Shown here in pieces: positions 21,968 through 32,345 of a stretch of 64,000 nucleotides of DNA. Position numbers and translations under genes: made by a program. Position 1 is the stretch's first letter. Every line of letters begins with the position of its first letter. This DNA is from Elmis aenea (taxonomy: Eukaryota; Arthropoda; Insecta; Coleoptera; Elmidae), in assembly GCA_947652605.1 (NCBI GenBank), contig OX393577.1, forward strand, positions 30,135,466-30,199,465. The letters run 5' to 3'. The notes under the pieces are model-generated. The model saw only the letters and a program-made list of their open reading frames with translations. It ran no database searches and was not told the DNA's origin.

Positions 21968-22137
21968 TGCACTTTCTTTTTAATTTCAGCAACTGTTACA
22001 TCACATAATTGCGCAATATTTCCAAAAGCATTCCTCTTTTTATTCCTATTTTTGTATTCACCACATGTGACATCCCACAAACAAGATGTGCTATGCACTT
22101 TTTCCATCAGTTGTAAAGTTTTTTCTTGATTCCACAT
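21805..22137 (-). pseudogene. MADF-domain protein fragment of a Harbinger element
   Basis: The minus-strand frame contains the MADF pattern: LMEKVHSTSCLWDVTCGEY, then NRNKKRNAFGNIA, then VTVAEIKKK with a following basic helix LKSQFRLEHKKL. PIF/Harbinger elements often encode such a protein as the DNA-binding partner of the transposase. The first 60% is well preserved. After KSGSS the expected text is lost, so the C-terminus is degenerate or frameshifted. It overlaps the 177-bp repeat at its 3' end, and the left repeat copy holds a truncated duplicate of its tail. Confidence 0.65.
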
Positions 22138-22415
22138 TGTAATAAATATATAACCAAGAATCACTCTAACCAAAACTCTGTTTGACTGAACCGTGTTTGA
22201 CAACAGACTTGTTCAATGTTCCAATGTTTCCCATATAAAGGGGAAAACAAGGAACAGGGCTTTTTTTGTTTCGCAACATTAGTGAAACAGTTCCGAAACA
22301 AGCTAGAAACAAAGTTGAGCTGTTCCGAAACATCGGGAACATTGTTCATGAACACTGTTCCGAAACATTTGTTTACAATCTGGACTAGGCTATGACTAGG
22401 CTTTAGAGGGTTAAC

Positions 22416-22583
22416 ATGTCTAGTCGGGCTAAGAAAATTTTAGAATTAGCGGCAAAACAATTTTGTGAGAATGTGGAAAGTGAAGAGCCAATTGTCCAAT
22501 TTGAAGATGATTACCAGGATGAAAGTTCTGAGGAAGATCCATATAGCAGCGACGAGTGTATCAGTGATGAAACCTATAAGTAA
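22416..22583 (+). pseudogene. piggyBac-type transposase N-terminus
   Basis: From ATG 22416, 55 codons (MSSRAKKILELAAKQFCENV...) lead into an acidic stretch (FEDDYQDESSEED) and stop. An acidic N-terminus before the core is usual in piggyBac transposases. A further acidic scrap in another frame (SSENEETRQSDSDIG) lies at about 22612-22665. No core is present. Its place inside TTAA-flanked ends supports the assignment. Confidence 0.5.
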
Positions 22584-23435
22584 AGTTTCGTTTATGTGTA
22601 GATAGAAAAGCATCTAGTGAAAATGAGGAAACGCGTCAAAGTGATAGTGATATTGGCTTATTGACATAAATATGGATGATACAAATGTAAGTGACACCAC
22701 AACTTCCATGGATAAGGAAATATATGGGGAGATATTGAAACTTTTATTGGAAATTTTGGGCTCTATACAGAGAAATAAATGCACTATTAATCCGACAATC
22801 AATAATATTGCTATAAGAAAACAATACTTTTCGTTTTTTGTATGATTAGATTTCATTACTGTTCAATAAATATTCTAATAAATTTTATAATTTATTTTTA
22901 TACTTTCTGATCCCCGGAGATAAGTGCGGAGTGAGACCTTATTAAATTGGTTATTTGCAATAAAGATTCTATTGCCTAAATATCCAAACAGTTAGCAAAA
23001 AATGTAACGCAGTCAACGCCAAAGTACTGCCGAATAGCGCCGCAGCGAACGTGTTAAATGATGTGAAGAAATTCGTAAGGTGATTCCTTATCGAAAATTA
23101 AGGTTTTTTTATATAAAATGTTTTCCTTAGACGTCTCCTTTCGGAGTTACACCCCAGGGGTCGCACTTTTCAGTCCCCTGTGGAGGTGGGAGATGATTAA
23201 AAATATTACTATGGGAAACCTTTTATTAAGTATAAAACATCTACCAAATATCATTCTCCTACATTTATCCAAATTTGAGAAATAAAATAAAAACCTAATT
23301 TTACCGCACCCCTCTAGGAGGGTGTAACTTCGAAAGGAGACGTCTAAGGAATTTTTTTTTAATGAAAGACCCCCCTTAATTTTCGATAAGGAATTGTCCT
23401 AAATGTTTTGCAATACTTAAGAAACACCCTGTATA

Positions 23436-24234
23436 CCTCTGTTTCTAATTATTATACCTTATGATACCAAATAAAAACATTTAAAAAAAAAATTACTCGG
23501 AGCTGAACCGAAAAAAACCGTTATTTTTTCCGGAACGAAAACCGGAACCGAACCAATATACAGGGTGTGTAAAAATTGGCGGAAGCGCTACACGTGGCGA
23601 TGTTCTTCATAAAATTCCAAGTCGAAAATCTTAATACAAAAATGTTGTACCATGCTTCCTATGGCCTCAGGAACCATTTAAAGAAAAAAAAAATTGGCAA
23701 CATTGCATACACCGATTTGCGTTTGGACATTTTTTTATCAGCAATTTTTACTTAGTTATTTACAATTTTTGTTCGAACTGAAAGCCTTCAGTTCGTAAAC
23801 ATAGCTGCAAACTTTTGGGTATCGTAAAACACAAACTAGAAATAATTACGAGAAAAACAGAGATGACAGCTAATGACAATGTTGCCATATGTATTATTTT
23901 CATTCATATCAGTGATTAACATATTTTCAACACCAATTTTTGAAAGGAAGAACAATATCTAGGAAAATATACTATTCGAAATTTATTTTTATTCCAAATT
24001 GCAGCTTTTTTATTTGCAAGTATTAAATAATAACGCTTATTAAAGGACTAAATGTCAAAACTTTGAGGCCCTCTTGCAGACACAGCAAGCATGGTATAAC
24101 ATTTTCGAATTAAGATTTTCGACTTAGAATTTTACGAAGAACATCGCCACGTGTAGCGCTTCCGGCAATTTTTACACACCCTGTATATTTTTTTAATTGA
24201 ACCGAAACGAAAAAAATTACGGTTCGAAGCCCTG
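23436..24234. mobile_element. hAT-like MITE remnant split by a foldback element
   Basis: It corresponds to the right part of the repeat at 39418-39738: same ACTCGGAGCTGAACCG and TTTAATTGAACCGAAACG blocks, ending CGGTTCGAAGCCCTG. Its left part is missing. The CAGGGTG element at 23561-24183 sits inside it, and 39418-39738 shows the uninterrupted order. Confidence 0.75.
23561..24183. mobile_element. CAGGGTG-ended MITE, 623 bp, TATA flanks
   Basis: The left end CAGGGTGTGTAAAAATTG pairs with CAATTTTTACACACCCTG on the right. The inverse similarity extends about 100 bp inward (GCGCTACACGTGGCGATGTT). TATA lies on both sides (23557-23560 and 24184-24187). The homologous repeat at 39670-39700 gives the empty site. 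No coding capacity. Confidence 0.9.
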
Positions 24235-24329
24235 CATAAGACACAGAGAACCTATGTGGCTCCTGTTGTTAACAAGTCTGTGCATTCCTGCTCTAGAGAC
24301 CATGTGACATGTGTACGCTATTACTCTAC

Positions 24330-24383
24330 ACCGCTTCCACGCCGCTCTGCTCTGGGAGCAGCGTCCCGAACGCACCTATTGAC
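24330..24383 (-). mobile_element. Fragment of GCGTCCCGAACGC MITE family
   Basis: CTCTGGGAGCAGCGTCCCGAACGCACCTATT matches the inverse of the left end of the element at 53143. It ends about 145 bp before the translocase start codon, so it lies in the promoter or 5' UTR of that gene. Confidence 0.65.
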
Positions 24384-24526
24384 GGCGCAAAAAGTCAGAA
24401 AAGTGTGAAGCGATTCAATGAAAATTTATTGGACAAGTTAGCTCTGACTCAAATAGATAAAGTTTATGAACTGCCATTAGGTTGTCAAAAAATTTTTGGT
24501 GTTTTCATTCATTATCTTTTATCATC

Positions 24527-25728
24527 ATGCCGACAGACGCTGTTTCATTTTTTAAAGATTTTATGGCTGGTGGTATATCTGCAGCCGTTTCTAAAACAGC
24601 GGTAGCCCCGATTGAACGTGTAAAATTATTGCTGCAAGTTCAAGCTGTTTCCAAGCAAATTACAAAAGATCAGCAGTACAAGGGTAAGTTTAAGATGAGA
24701 ACACTAATATCAGGATTCAATTTTAAAAGAATTTAAATTTACATTAATTAAAAATAGTTATGCTTGGTGTTAATCTATTTTTTTACTATATATTAATTAA
24801 TTTCTGTTTTCACTTTTCAATTATTTATAGGTATTATTGATGCATTTATTCGAATACCGCAAGAGCAAGGTTTTTCAAGTTTTTGGCGTGGAAATTTAGC
24901 CAATGTCATTCGATATTTTCCTACACAAGCTTTGAATTTCTCCTTCAAAGATGTGTACAAACAAGTCTTTATGGCAGGTATAAATAAAAAAGAACAATTT
25001 TGGAAATATTTTGCAGCAAACTTGGCCTCTGGTGGGGCTGCTGGGGCAACATCATTATGTTTTGTTTATCCACTTGATTTTGCCCGAACAAGGCAAGTAC
25101 ACGGAAGTTATTATATTTTGGTGAAAAATATTTAATGATGTTGCTAAGATATTTATGCAATTTATGTTAATATAGATTAGCAGCTGATGTTGGTAAAGGT
25201 GGTGGGCGGCAGTACACTGGTATGGTGGACTGTATAAAGAAAACTGCTACTACTGATGGCATAGGTGGTCTGTACAGAGGATTTGTAGTTTCCGTTCAGG
25301 GTATTATAATTTATCGAGCCACTTATTTTGGCTTTTTTGATACAGCAAAGGGAATGCTGCCAAACCCTAAGGAAACACCCTTTTTAATTAATTTCCTGAT
25401 AGCTCAGGTAATATAATTACAACTTTATAAGTAAATAAAATAAATATGTATTCATGTTTAAAATTGTTTGTGTCTCTGACAGACAGTGACTACAGTTGCT
25501 GGTATTACTTCGTATCCATTTGATACAGTAAGAAGGCGCATGATGATGCAATCTGGTATAAAAGATAAAAAGGATATTTTGTATACAAGTACTGCTGACT
25601 GTTGGGCTAAAGTATTGTCACAAGAAGGACCTGGTGCTTTTTTTAAAGGGGCCCTTTCAAACATTTTACGTGGAACTGGTGGTGCTTTGGTACTTGTTTT
25701 CTATGACGAATTGAAAGCACTCCTGTAA
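24527..25728 (+). CDS. ADP/ATP translocase (mitochondrial carrier, SLC25A4-6 type)
   Basis: This inner-membrane carrier exchanges cytosolic ADP for matrix ATP. Coding exons are 24527-24683, 24831-25092, 25176-25407 and 25483-25728, giving 298 aa, the usual length. Three carrier repeats are visible, each with its PX[DE]XX[RK] motif: PIERVK near residue 27, PLDFAR near 132 and PFDTVR at 229-234. The nucleotide-translocase signature RRRMMM is at 234-239. The start ATG opens [16 protein letters not shown], the usual conserved beginning; upstream in-frame text is not conserved. Intron 2 has a GC donor (ACAAG|GCAAGT) with a normal AG acceptor; using the nearby GT would cause a stop. A polyadenylation signal lies at 25920-25925. 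It corresponds to sesB/Ant2 of Drosophila; which paralogue cannot be told. Confidence 0.97.
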
Positions 25729-25919
25729 TTGTAAATATTATTGACATACTTTCATTTTTGATTAAAAATTAATGTGTTTCACCTTACTCATCTGAAATTG
25801 CAAAGTATTTCTTATCCATTTTAATTTGTTGTCGAAATGTATGAAATTATTTTGTCTATGTAATAAGAGCCAAATGTTCCATTACATATTTTTGTTGAAT
25901 GTATCTTTTATTTTTCTTC

Positions 25920-25925
25920 AATAAA
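25920..25925 (+). terminator. Polyadenylation signal of the translocase gene
   Basis: AATAAA lies 192 bp after the stop codon in AT-rich DNA, followed by T-rich sequence. Confidence 0.6.
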
Positions 25926-26389
25926 TATTGACAATTTATCTTTGCAACTTTTAATTTAAAATATAATTAAATAATTTCCTTTGTAATGTCAAGTCAGATT
26001 AAGAAATAAAATATTTAAGCCAGTGAGTTTGGTATTTTACATTTAATTTGTTTACTAAGTATATACTCATATCAATTATCAAGTTCCCAGTTTTATAACA
26101 GTAGTTTAGGTATTTTGGTGGCAATCTTAAATAATACAAGTGGTGCAAACGTAAGCGCCAACGTAAAATATAAAATAATATAAGAAATAACAAATTATGA
26201 ATAATTAATGAATTACGTTACCGTTCACTGAATGTGGGACAAATATATATTATTTGGCAAATATGACAAACAGCTAGAATTATAAAAACCATACTTTTAC
26301 AATATGTTAATACTTATGTTTGCACCACTTATAAATTACCGTAGCCCGTAATTTTTTAAGACTGCCATATTGGTCATAATATGAACATA
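25926..26389. other. Intergenic DNA, no gene seen
   Basis: AT-rich sequence. TGGTGCAAACGTAAGCGCC near 26142 is matched loosely by TTTGCACCACTTATAAATTACC near 26320, so an old element may lie here. Confidence 0.4.
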
Positions 26390-26393
26390 TTAA

Positions 26394-26681
26394 CAGGTTT
26401 ACTGCCACGGCAAGTTTCAGGATTCCACTCACAGGAGCCCTATTATATTATTCAAAACTCTAACTATAATATTATTAATACATTTTCAGTTCGTGTAAGC
26501 CAGCCAGCCTTGATTTTTCTGTCTATTCCCAGAAGCCACCTATCCATAATATGCTTATATTCTACGAGTATAAACGTGGCTGCACAAAAATGAGAAGTAA
26601 AAGCATTACGAGTTCTCTCATAGTTGGCGCCCTGGACAAGAACGCAAACTAAGACTTATCACGTACTTGGCAGTCAACGTG
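26394..26681 (-). mobile_element. piggyBac-like MITE, inverted copy
   Basis: This is the inverse of the MITE at 28931-29215. It ends GGCAGTCAACGTG on the right and opens CAGGTTTACTGCCACGG on the left. TTAA precedes it (26390-26393) and TTAG follows (26682-26685), a one-base decay of the target. An insertion-deletion pattern inside shows age. Confidence 0.8.
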
Positions 26682-26881
26682 TTAGCAAACTACTCAAATC
26701 ATAGTACAGCTGTCTACCCAACCATTCATTACCTGTGTTAATTAAGCAGTAGATTGCCCAATATCAAATAAAGAATAATGTTTTTAAAACTGGATAAAAT
26801 TAACTTGTCAAATATAGAAAAACTTGGAAATATATTAAAATGGAGCCGTGAAAAAAGCGCACATTGAAAATTCTTTATATA

Positions 26882-28762
26882 CAGGGTGATTGATTGAGAC
26901 CGGGACTTAAAAATATATGAAGAATGAAAAAGGGTATGGAACTGAAATTTTGGTTATGATCATAATAACATCTGATTTGTTTATTAAAAATATTTTCAAT
27001 ATGGCGACACTTCAGGAAATACCGGAAGTTGACGTCTACTTTCTTATTTCAAATACAATGGTCTATTTTTTAGTGCATTTTTGGATTCAAAACGTTATTT
27101 TAAAGGGACTTTTATTAGCATTCCCTATACCTAAGTTCAGTAATTTTTTGGATTTTTGGACTTTTTTGAAAATTTTTTGATTTTCATCGTGATGCTTAAT
27201 ATTATCTAACGCCGCCATTTTAAAAAAAAAAAACGCTTAACTTTAGACCATGCCTATAAGAAACCTTGGAGTACAACCTGGAATTTTTGAAATCGATAAA
27301 TTGCTTACAGTGTGTCCATAATTTAATTTTCATTTAATACAACTTCAGACCACTAAAACTCGTTTTTTTCAAATACAATGCCCAAACTTTTTTTAAATTT
27401 TCTAATGCAAAATTGCATTCTGCATCAATCTGTATTAGCGTTTCCTATACCCATCTGCAATAATTTTTGAGTTATGAAGAATTTATCATAAAGTTAAGAG
27501 AAATTGAAACATTTTTAAATAGTAGGCCTTGGAAATGACAACAAATGCCAATATTAATAACCGTAAACCACTTCTATGGCGTTTGTCTGAAGTATCCATG
27601 AAAATAGAAAATCAAGAGTATTCAAACACGAATCTTTTGAACTTATATTTTATATTCATGAAGAATGTCACAAAATTATTGAAAGAACTTGCCATATGTT
27701 TAGTGAGAGTTATCCTTATTTGACTGTAATGACCAGACAGAAATTTCAATGAATAGAATCCATTTTTTTGCAATTTAGAAGTGTGAAATCTGCTAGTATT
27801 CGACCTAAGCGTGTGACAAATAATGAAACTAGCGAAGTTAACATCCTTGGATATTTTAATGACCATCCTTAGAGGTCAATTCGATTGGCAGCGCAAGACT
27901 CGAGTTTAACATACTATGCTATGCTGTACAAGCTACATTAAAAATGCACAACTATTCGCTCGCACTTTTAATAATCTTCTGATATTGTCCATGAATGTGA
28001 AATAACTTCAAAATATTCGTGTTTGAATACTCTAGATTTTCCATTTTCATGGATACTTCAGACAAACGCCATAGAAGTGGTTTACAGTTATTATTATTGG
28101 CTTTTGTTGTCATTTCCAAGGCTTACTATTTAAAAATGTTACAATTTCTCTTAATTTTATCAAAAATTCTTAATAACTCGACAATTGTTGCAGATAGGTA
28201 TAAGAAACGCTAATACAGATTGATGCAGAATGTAATTTTACATTAGAAAATGTAAAAAAAGTTTGGGCATTGTATTTGAAAAAAACGAATTTTAGTGGTC
28301 TGAAGTTGTATTAAAAGAAAATTAAATTTTGGACACCCTGTAAGTAATGCATCGATTACAAAAATTCCAGGATGTACTCCAAGGTTTCTTATAGGCATGG
28401 TCTAAATTTAAGCGTTTTTTCTTTAAAAATGGCGGCGTTAGATAATATTAAACAATACGATGAAAATCAAAAAATTTTCAAAAAAGTCCAAAAATCTAAA
28501 AAATGACCACATAGGGATAGGAAATGCTAATAAAAGTCCCTCTAAAATAATGTTTTTAATACAAAAATGCAATAAAAAATAGACCATTGTATTTGAAATA
28601 AGAAAGTAGACGTCAACTTCCGGTATTTCCGGAAGTGTTGCCATCTTGAAAATATTTTCATTAAACAGATCGGATGCTATTATGGTCATAACCAAATTTC
28701 AGATCAATACCCTTTTTCATTCTTCATATATTTTTAAGTCCCGGTCTCAATCAATCACCCTG
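26882..28762. mobile_element. Foldback element, 1.88 kb, CAGGGTG ends
   Basis: The end CAGGGTGATTGATTGAGACC is mirrored by GGTCTCAATCAATCACCCTG. The arms are about 0.85 kb each and highly similar (for example ATACCGGAAGTTGACGTC near 27020 against its inverse near 28610). A short unique centre lies near 27860-27920. TATA flanks both ends. Frames in the arms (such as one reading ATLQEIPEVDVY) occur in both arms and show no known domain, so I leave them as element sequence. Confidence 0.9.
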
Positions 28763-28930
28763 TATAGACTAATGATCACATCAAGAATGCATTTAAAAAA
28801 AGTTTTAACCGACCTTTAACCTAACCCTCATTCATTTGGTCAGTAATAAAGGGTCAGCTTATAAAGTAAAGTGACCAGATGTCCCGAATTGTGCGGGACT
28901 GTTCCAGATTGTTTGTCCTGGATTGGTTAA

Positions 28931-29215
28931 CACGTTGACTGCCAAGTACGAGATAAGTCGTAGTTTGCGTTCTTGTCCAGGGTGTCGACTACGAGATAAC
29001 TCGTAATGCTTTTACTTCTCAATTTTGTGCAGCTGCGGTTATACTCGTAGAATATAAGAGTATTTATGGATAGTTGGTGTCTGGAAATAGACATAAAATT
29101 CAAGGCTGGCTTACACGAACTGAAAATTTATTAATAATATTATAATTAGAGTTTTGAATAATATAATACGGGTTCTGCGAGCGGTATCCTGAAATTTGCC
29201 GTGGCAGTCAACGTG
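28931..29215. mobile_element. piggyBac-like MITE, 285 bp, perfect TTAA flanks
   Basis: The ends are CACGTTGACTGCCA and TGGCAGTCAACGTG. TTAA is present on both sides (28927-28930 and 29216-29219). Ends match those of the element at 16621-23053, suggesting one family. No coding capacity. Confidence 0.85.
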
Positions 29216-29219
29216 TTAA

Positions 29220-29922
29220 GCAACCTTTATACCGTTTAACCATTTTCACCGTGGCACAAAGTTGCCGTTTATACTGGGTGTAGGGTTGCCAGCTGTATGC
29301 AAAAGAAATTAATAGTAAAGTATGCTTTTTAGTCATGAAAACTTTTGAGCTATTCGAACAAGCAACAAAAATATAAATTTAAAGGGTAAACTGAAGTTTT
29401 CCAACTTTTTTTTAAATTTATGCTTAAATAGTGTTACTTTTTAAAATTTATGTTAATATTATGTTTATATTAATACTATTACTTTTTGTAAGTTTGCTAA
29501 ATATATTAGGGTATGTGTTCCTTTACCTAAAAAGAAATAGTAAAAGTTTTTACCCTTATTAAAAACAAATTCGCGTAAGTCATGTGTGTGGGGAGCGACA
29601 CAGCGATTAAAAAAAAAATCAGAAGTTCCGTAATAAAGCTTTAATTCTGGATGTTGGCAAGTAAACTACTCTAAATTTTTTATCTTTGCAATAAAACACG
29701 TTTTAACATCTAAAATTCAAAAACATTGCCTGCGGCCCACTTTATCGCCTCCCGAGACTTTTTTTGCGTCAATTTCTATACGCTCTTTGATAAATCACAG
29801 TATAGAGATCATACAGTAAGGATAGCTTGGCTTTTTTGTGTCCATATTTTCATTGCGCATGTCACAAAATTGGTAATACTTTTTAATACGGAAACTTTTA
29901 AATTAGCAAATTTGTGCAGAAT
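29220..29922. other. Intergenic DNA, no gene seen
   Basis: AT-rich sequence with no recognizable domain on either strand. A stretch near 29716-29900 has an open frame without known motifs. Confidence 0.4.
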
Positions 29923-30321
29923 TTTTTTAAATGGAAGTCATAGTTGGCTGTGGTCTTATTAAAAAGGTTATTTTTTTCTCGTTTCAATGATATAAGGTTT
30001 GTTATGCTTTACTGTTGTAGTTTTTCTTTAAATAAGCAAAAATCATTTTACATGTTCACAGCCTACTAATAGATGGGAGTTATCCCGTGTTGATGTTCTT
30101 TTTTTTGCGATGTGACATTTAAGAGTTGTCTCTTATTGTTAGTGTAGCAGTTATTCGCCAGTTACAAATTTTAAAAACAAAACCCCAGAGTTTGTCAAAT
30201 AACATTTATTGTACGTCTCTCTCGTGTTGATAAAGCACAACAAACCTTATATCATTGAAACGAGAAAAAAATAACCTTTTTAATAAGACCACAGCCAACT
30301 ATGACTTCCATTTAAAAAAAT
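29923..30321. mobile_element. Short foldback element
   Basis: The arm TTTAAATGGAAGTCATAGTT...GGTTTGTTATG (about 29923-30014) is inverted at about 30232-30321. Both carry CTCGTTTCAATGATATAAGG. The block ATAGTTGGC and an internal CAGCCTACTA link it to the foldback at 15082-16310. Confidence 0.75.
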
Positions 30322-30479
30322 GCAAGTTTGTGCTATAACTCGAAAATCGAGAGTGCTATGAAAATTTCGTTAAAATATTTAAAATCTACGTAAAAATATC
30401 TATAAAAGCCAATTTTTATTTTTGTTCTAACTCATATGGTTACGGAATTATTCAAGTTTGAAACTGATATTTCTTAGCA

Positions 30480-30880
30480 ATCTTGGCATGCGAGCAACTA
30501 ATTTTTTTATTGTGACTGGTAAAACTCTCCTCCATTTTTTCTAAAAACGTGATCCAAAGCAAATCTTTTGACGAAGAACATTTTTCGCGAGCTTTTCCAT
30601 CGAGTTCTTCTTATACAAGCTCTAGGGTTCAGATCCGGACATTGTGGTGGCCGAATCATGTTATTCAAGAGACCTTCTGCCTCTTTTTCTTTTAAATAGT
30701 TTCTGCGCAATCTTGATTTGTGTTTAAAGTCATTATCCTATTGCATAGTGAACCCATCACCAATTGGTCGTAGCCCAGATGGTACAGCGTTTGACTTCAG
30801 TTTGGGATGAAAAGACTCTTTGTCACGAATGTACATAGCTTCTTGTGCAGTATGATAACCGGCAATTGGGTAAATCTTGG
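30480..30880 (-). pseudogene. Tc1-like transposase fragment
   Basis: Minus-strand pieces spell a Tc1-family C-terminal half across two or three frames. They are a decayed QDNDPKH-type motif (DNDFKHKSR), then MIRPPQCPDLNP, then in another frame EELDGKAREKCSSSKDLLW. In intact Tc1 transposases these are the second catalytic Asp region and the PPxSPDLNPIE segment with the last catalytic residue. Here frameshifts and stops break it, and the last acidic residue cannot be placed. No inverted repeats were found around it. Confidence 0.7.
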
Positions 30881-31089
30881 AATGTTTCTGTTGTCGTACT
30901 TCCTTCTTTGTCTACTATACTCCAGTGGCAAGTGTCATTAGTCAAAAAATTATGTAAATTATGTATTATCTCTCCATCGAAGAGCAGTTGAAATAAATAA
31001 AAATCTTCATCAGAACTATCGGAACTATCCAAACAAACGTGCAGTCTCAAGCAATGTCGATCAAAAAATGTAAGGAAAACATTACTCCA

Positions 31090-31205
31090 TATTTTAATGC
31101 GATGCGATGCGCTCCGGCCCGACACGCTTATAGTGTGCGCTGCCGCATTTTAAAAAATGCGATGCGATGCGATCCGCACCGGCAGTAATGTACGCTAGCG
31201 CTAGC
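31090..31205. repeat. GCGATGCGAT-rich repeat remnant
   Basis: ATGCGATGCGATGCGCTCCGG near 31100 and ATGCGATGCGATGCGATCCGC near 31157 frame a GC-rich segment. It looks like the tip of a MITE. The base composition differs sharply from its surroundings. Confidence 0.5.
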
Positions 31206-32280
31206 CTTTAAAATGTAAATTCTGCCTTATTAAAATCACTTAAGCCAATTTTTTTCCATGTAAATAGTTTCCACAGTAATGATTTGTTAAAAACCATACT
31301 TTAATGTTTTGAGCTTCACTAAATTGTTAAATTGTTATATATAAATAACGTGTTTTACTGCAGAAATATGTTCTAAATTGTAAATTTACATGTATTTTAG
31401 ACAAGTATCCATAAATACTTTTGTATTTTTTACAGCTTTTTGATCTAAAACGTCACTGCAAACTATAAAATAAAAACAAAATAAATTTAAAGGTCCTATT
31501 GTGGGTTTTAAGTACTGTTAAGTGGGTTGTCTATTAAATAGGCGCTTATAGTCCCATTACTCGATTGTTGCTTTAACGATCGTAATTTCGTAATGTATTG
31601 TTGCATATTTATTTAAATTTAATGTCATAATTAACACAAAGCTCGTAAAAACAATATGAAAATAGACAAAACGTATTGCACAATTATTAAACACATCATC
31701 AATAAATATACATAATATAAATTATTACAGTAACCGTCGTTTATTGTGATCACCTCAATTGAACGATATATTTAACAGCTAATAACCGAAAATCAGAAAT
31801 ATATAATCTACACGACTACACCTGAGAAAAACAAAAATAAATATGTAAAAATGTCTTTAAAAGTAGTTTTTTGCTTGCCAAATGAACAAAATTTATTTAG
31901 AAAATCTACAAAATTTGGGTTTTCATTGTTTTTTAAGTGCCAAGGAATACACAAAAATATCTGAAATGTATCTAAAATTGATTCTAATATCGAAAAGTAT
32001 GATTTTAATAAATGTGTTATGTAATTATTAAAAAATCGTTTTAAAATGATTTGGATGTTGGGTAACTTGTAAAGCATATGCTTGCGACAATTTTGTATAA
32101 TTTTCATGTCAAATAATAAAATTTAGCGTTACATTTTGATATCCTTGTCATTGTGTCAAATTCATATTTAGCAGGCATCACTAGCTAAGAAACCTATTAT
32201 TACCAACAAATTGCTTTGAAAAATTGTAATAAATTATATCGCAATTAAATAATTCGCTGGAATCGAACCGTTAGCTTATT
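31206..32280. other. AT-rich intergenic DNA upstream of the small peptide gene
   Basis: I see no coding region or clear repeat. This would hold the promoter-distal region of the gene at 32346. Confidence 0.4.
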
Positions 32281-32286
32281 TATAAA
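32281..32286 (+). promoter_or_regulatory. Possible TATA box
   Basis: TATAAA in the context CTTATTTATAAATGAT lies 60 bp before the ATG at 32346. A start site about 30 bp downstream would give a short leader. Confidence 0.45.
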
Positions 32287-32345
32287 TGATGTTGTTTAAT
32301 TCCAATAACTCATGATTTTGAAGTAGCCAAGAGTGAAAAATTGTA

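Larger units (their letters stand above)
17172..22402 (+). mobile_element. Harbinger-like element with a nested LINE
   Basis: The left end is AGCCTAGTCCAGATTGTAAA and the inverse right end TTTACAATCTGGACTAGGCT is followed by an 11-bp repeat of the tip. TTA flanks both sides (17169-17171 and 22403-22405), a PIF/Harbinger-type target. Subterminal regions on both sides repeat GTTCCGAAACA and related forms. Inside are a short transposase-like start (17319-17435) and a MADF-type DNA-binding reading frame on the minus strand. That pairing is known for PIF/Harbinger elements. The catalytic region is missing. Confidence 0.78.
16621..23053 (+). mobile_element. piggyBac-like element with nested insertions
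   Basis: TTAA occurs at 16617-16620 and 23054-23057. The left end is CACGTTGACTGCGTTACAT. The right end reads inward CACGTTCGCTGCGG, then the motif GTTGACTGCGTTACAT about 30 bp further in. TTAA target sites and CAC-type ends fit piggyBac. The inside holds an acidic transposase N-terminus (22416-22583) but no DDE domain, so this is a deletion derivative. The shorter MITEs at 26394-26681 and 28931-29215 share the CACGTTGACTGC end. Confidence 0.8.
16606..23431. mobile_element. CAGGGTG MITE split by a nested piggyBac-like element
   Basis: The left end (CAGGGTGTTTCTTAA, 16606-16620) and the right end (TTAAGAAACACCCTG, to 23431) are inverse copies. The right part (23058-23431) contains most of a palindromic MITE. 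The two parts are separated by a TTAA-flanked insertion. Without it the element is about 390 bp. TA flanks both ends. Confidence 0.85.

Noticed and set aside
24309..24526. N-terminal extension of the ADP/ATP translocase
   Set aside because: The upstream in-frame text is not conserved and partly lies in a MITE fragment; MPTDAV... is the family start.
27529..28213. Two short frames around the centre of the 1.9 kb foldback
   Set aside because: They are mirrored arm sequence without recognizable domains.
30823..31125. 100-codon minus-strand frame with a Ser/Asp-rich stretch
   Set aside because: It lies beside a decayed Tc1 transposase in another frame and starts in a GCGATGCGAT repeat; no support as a gene.
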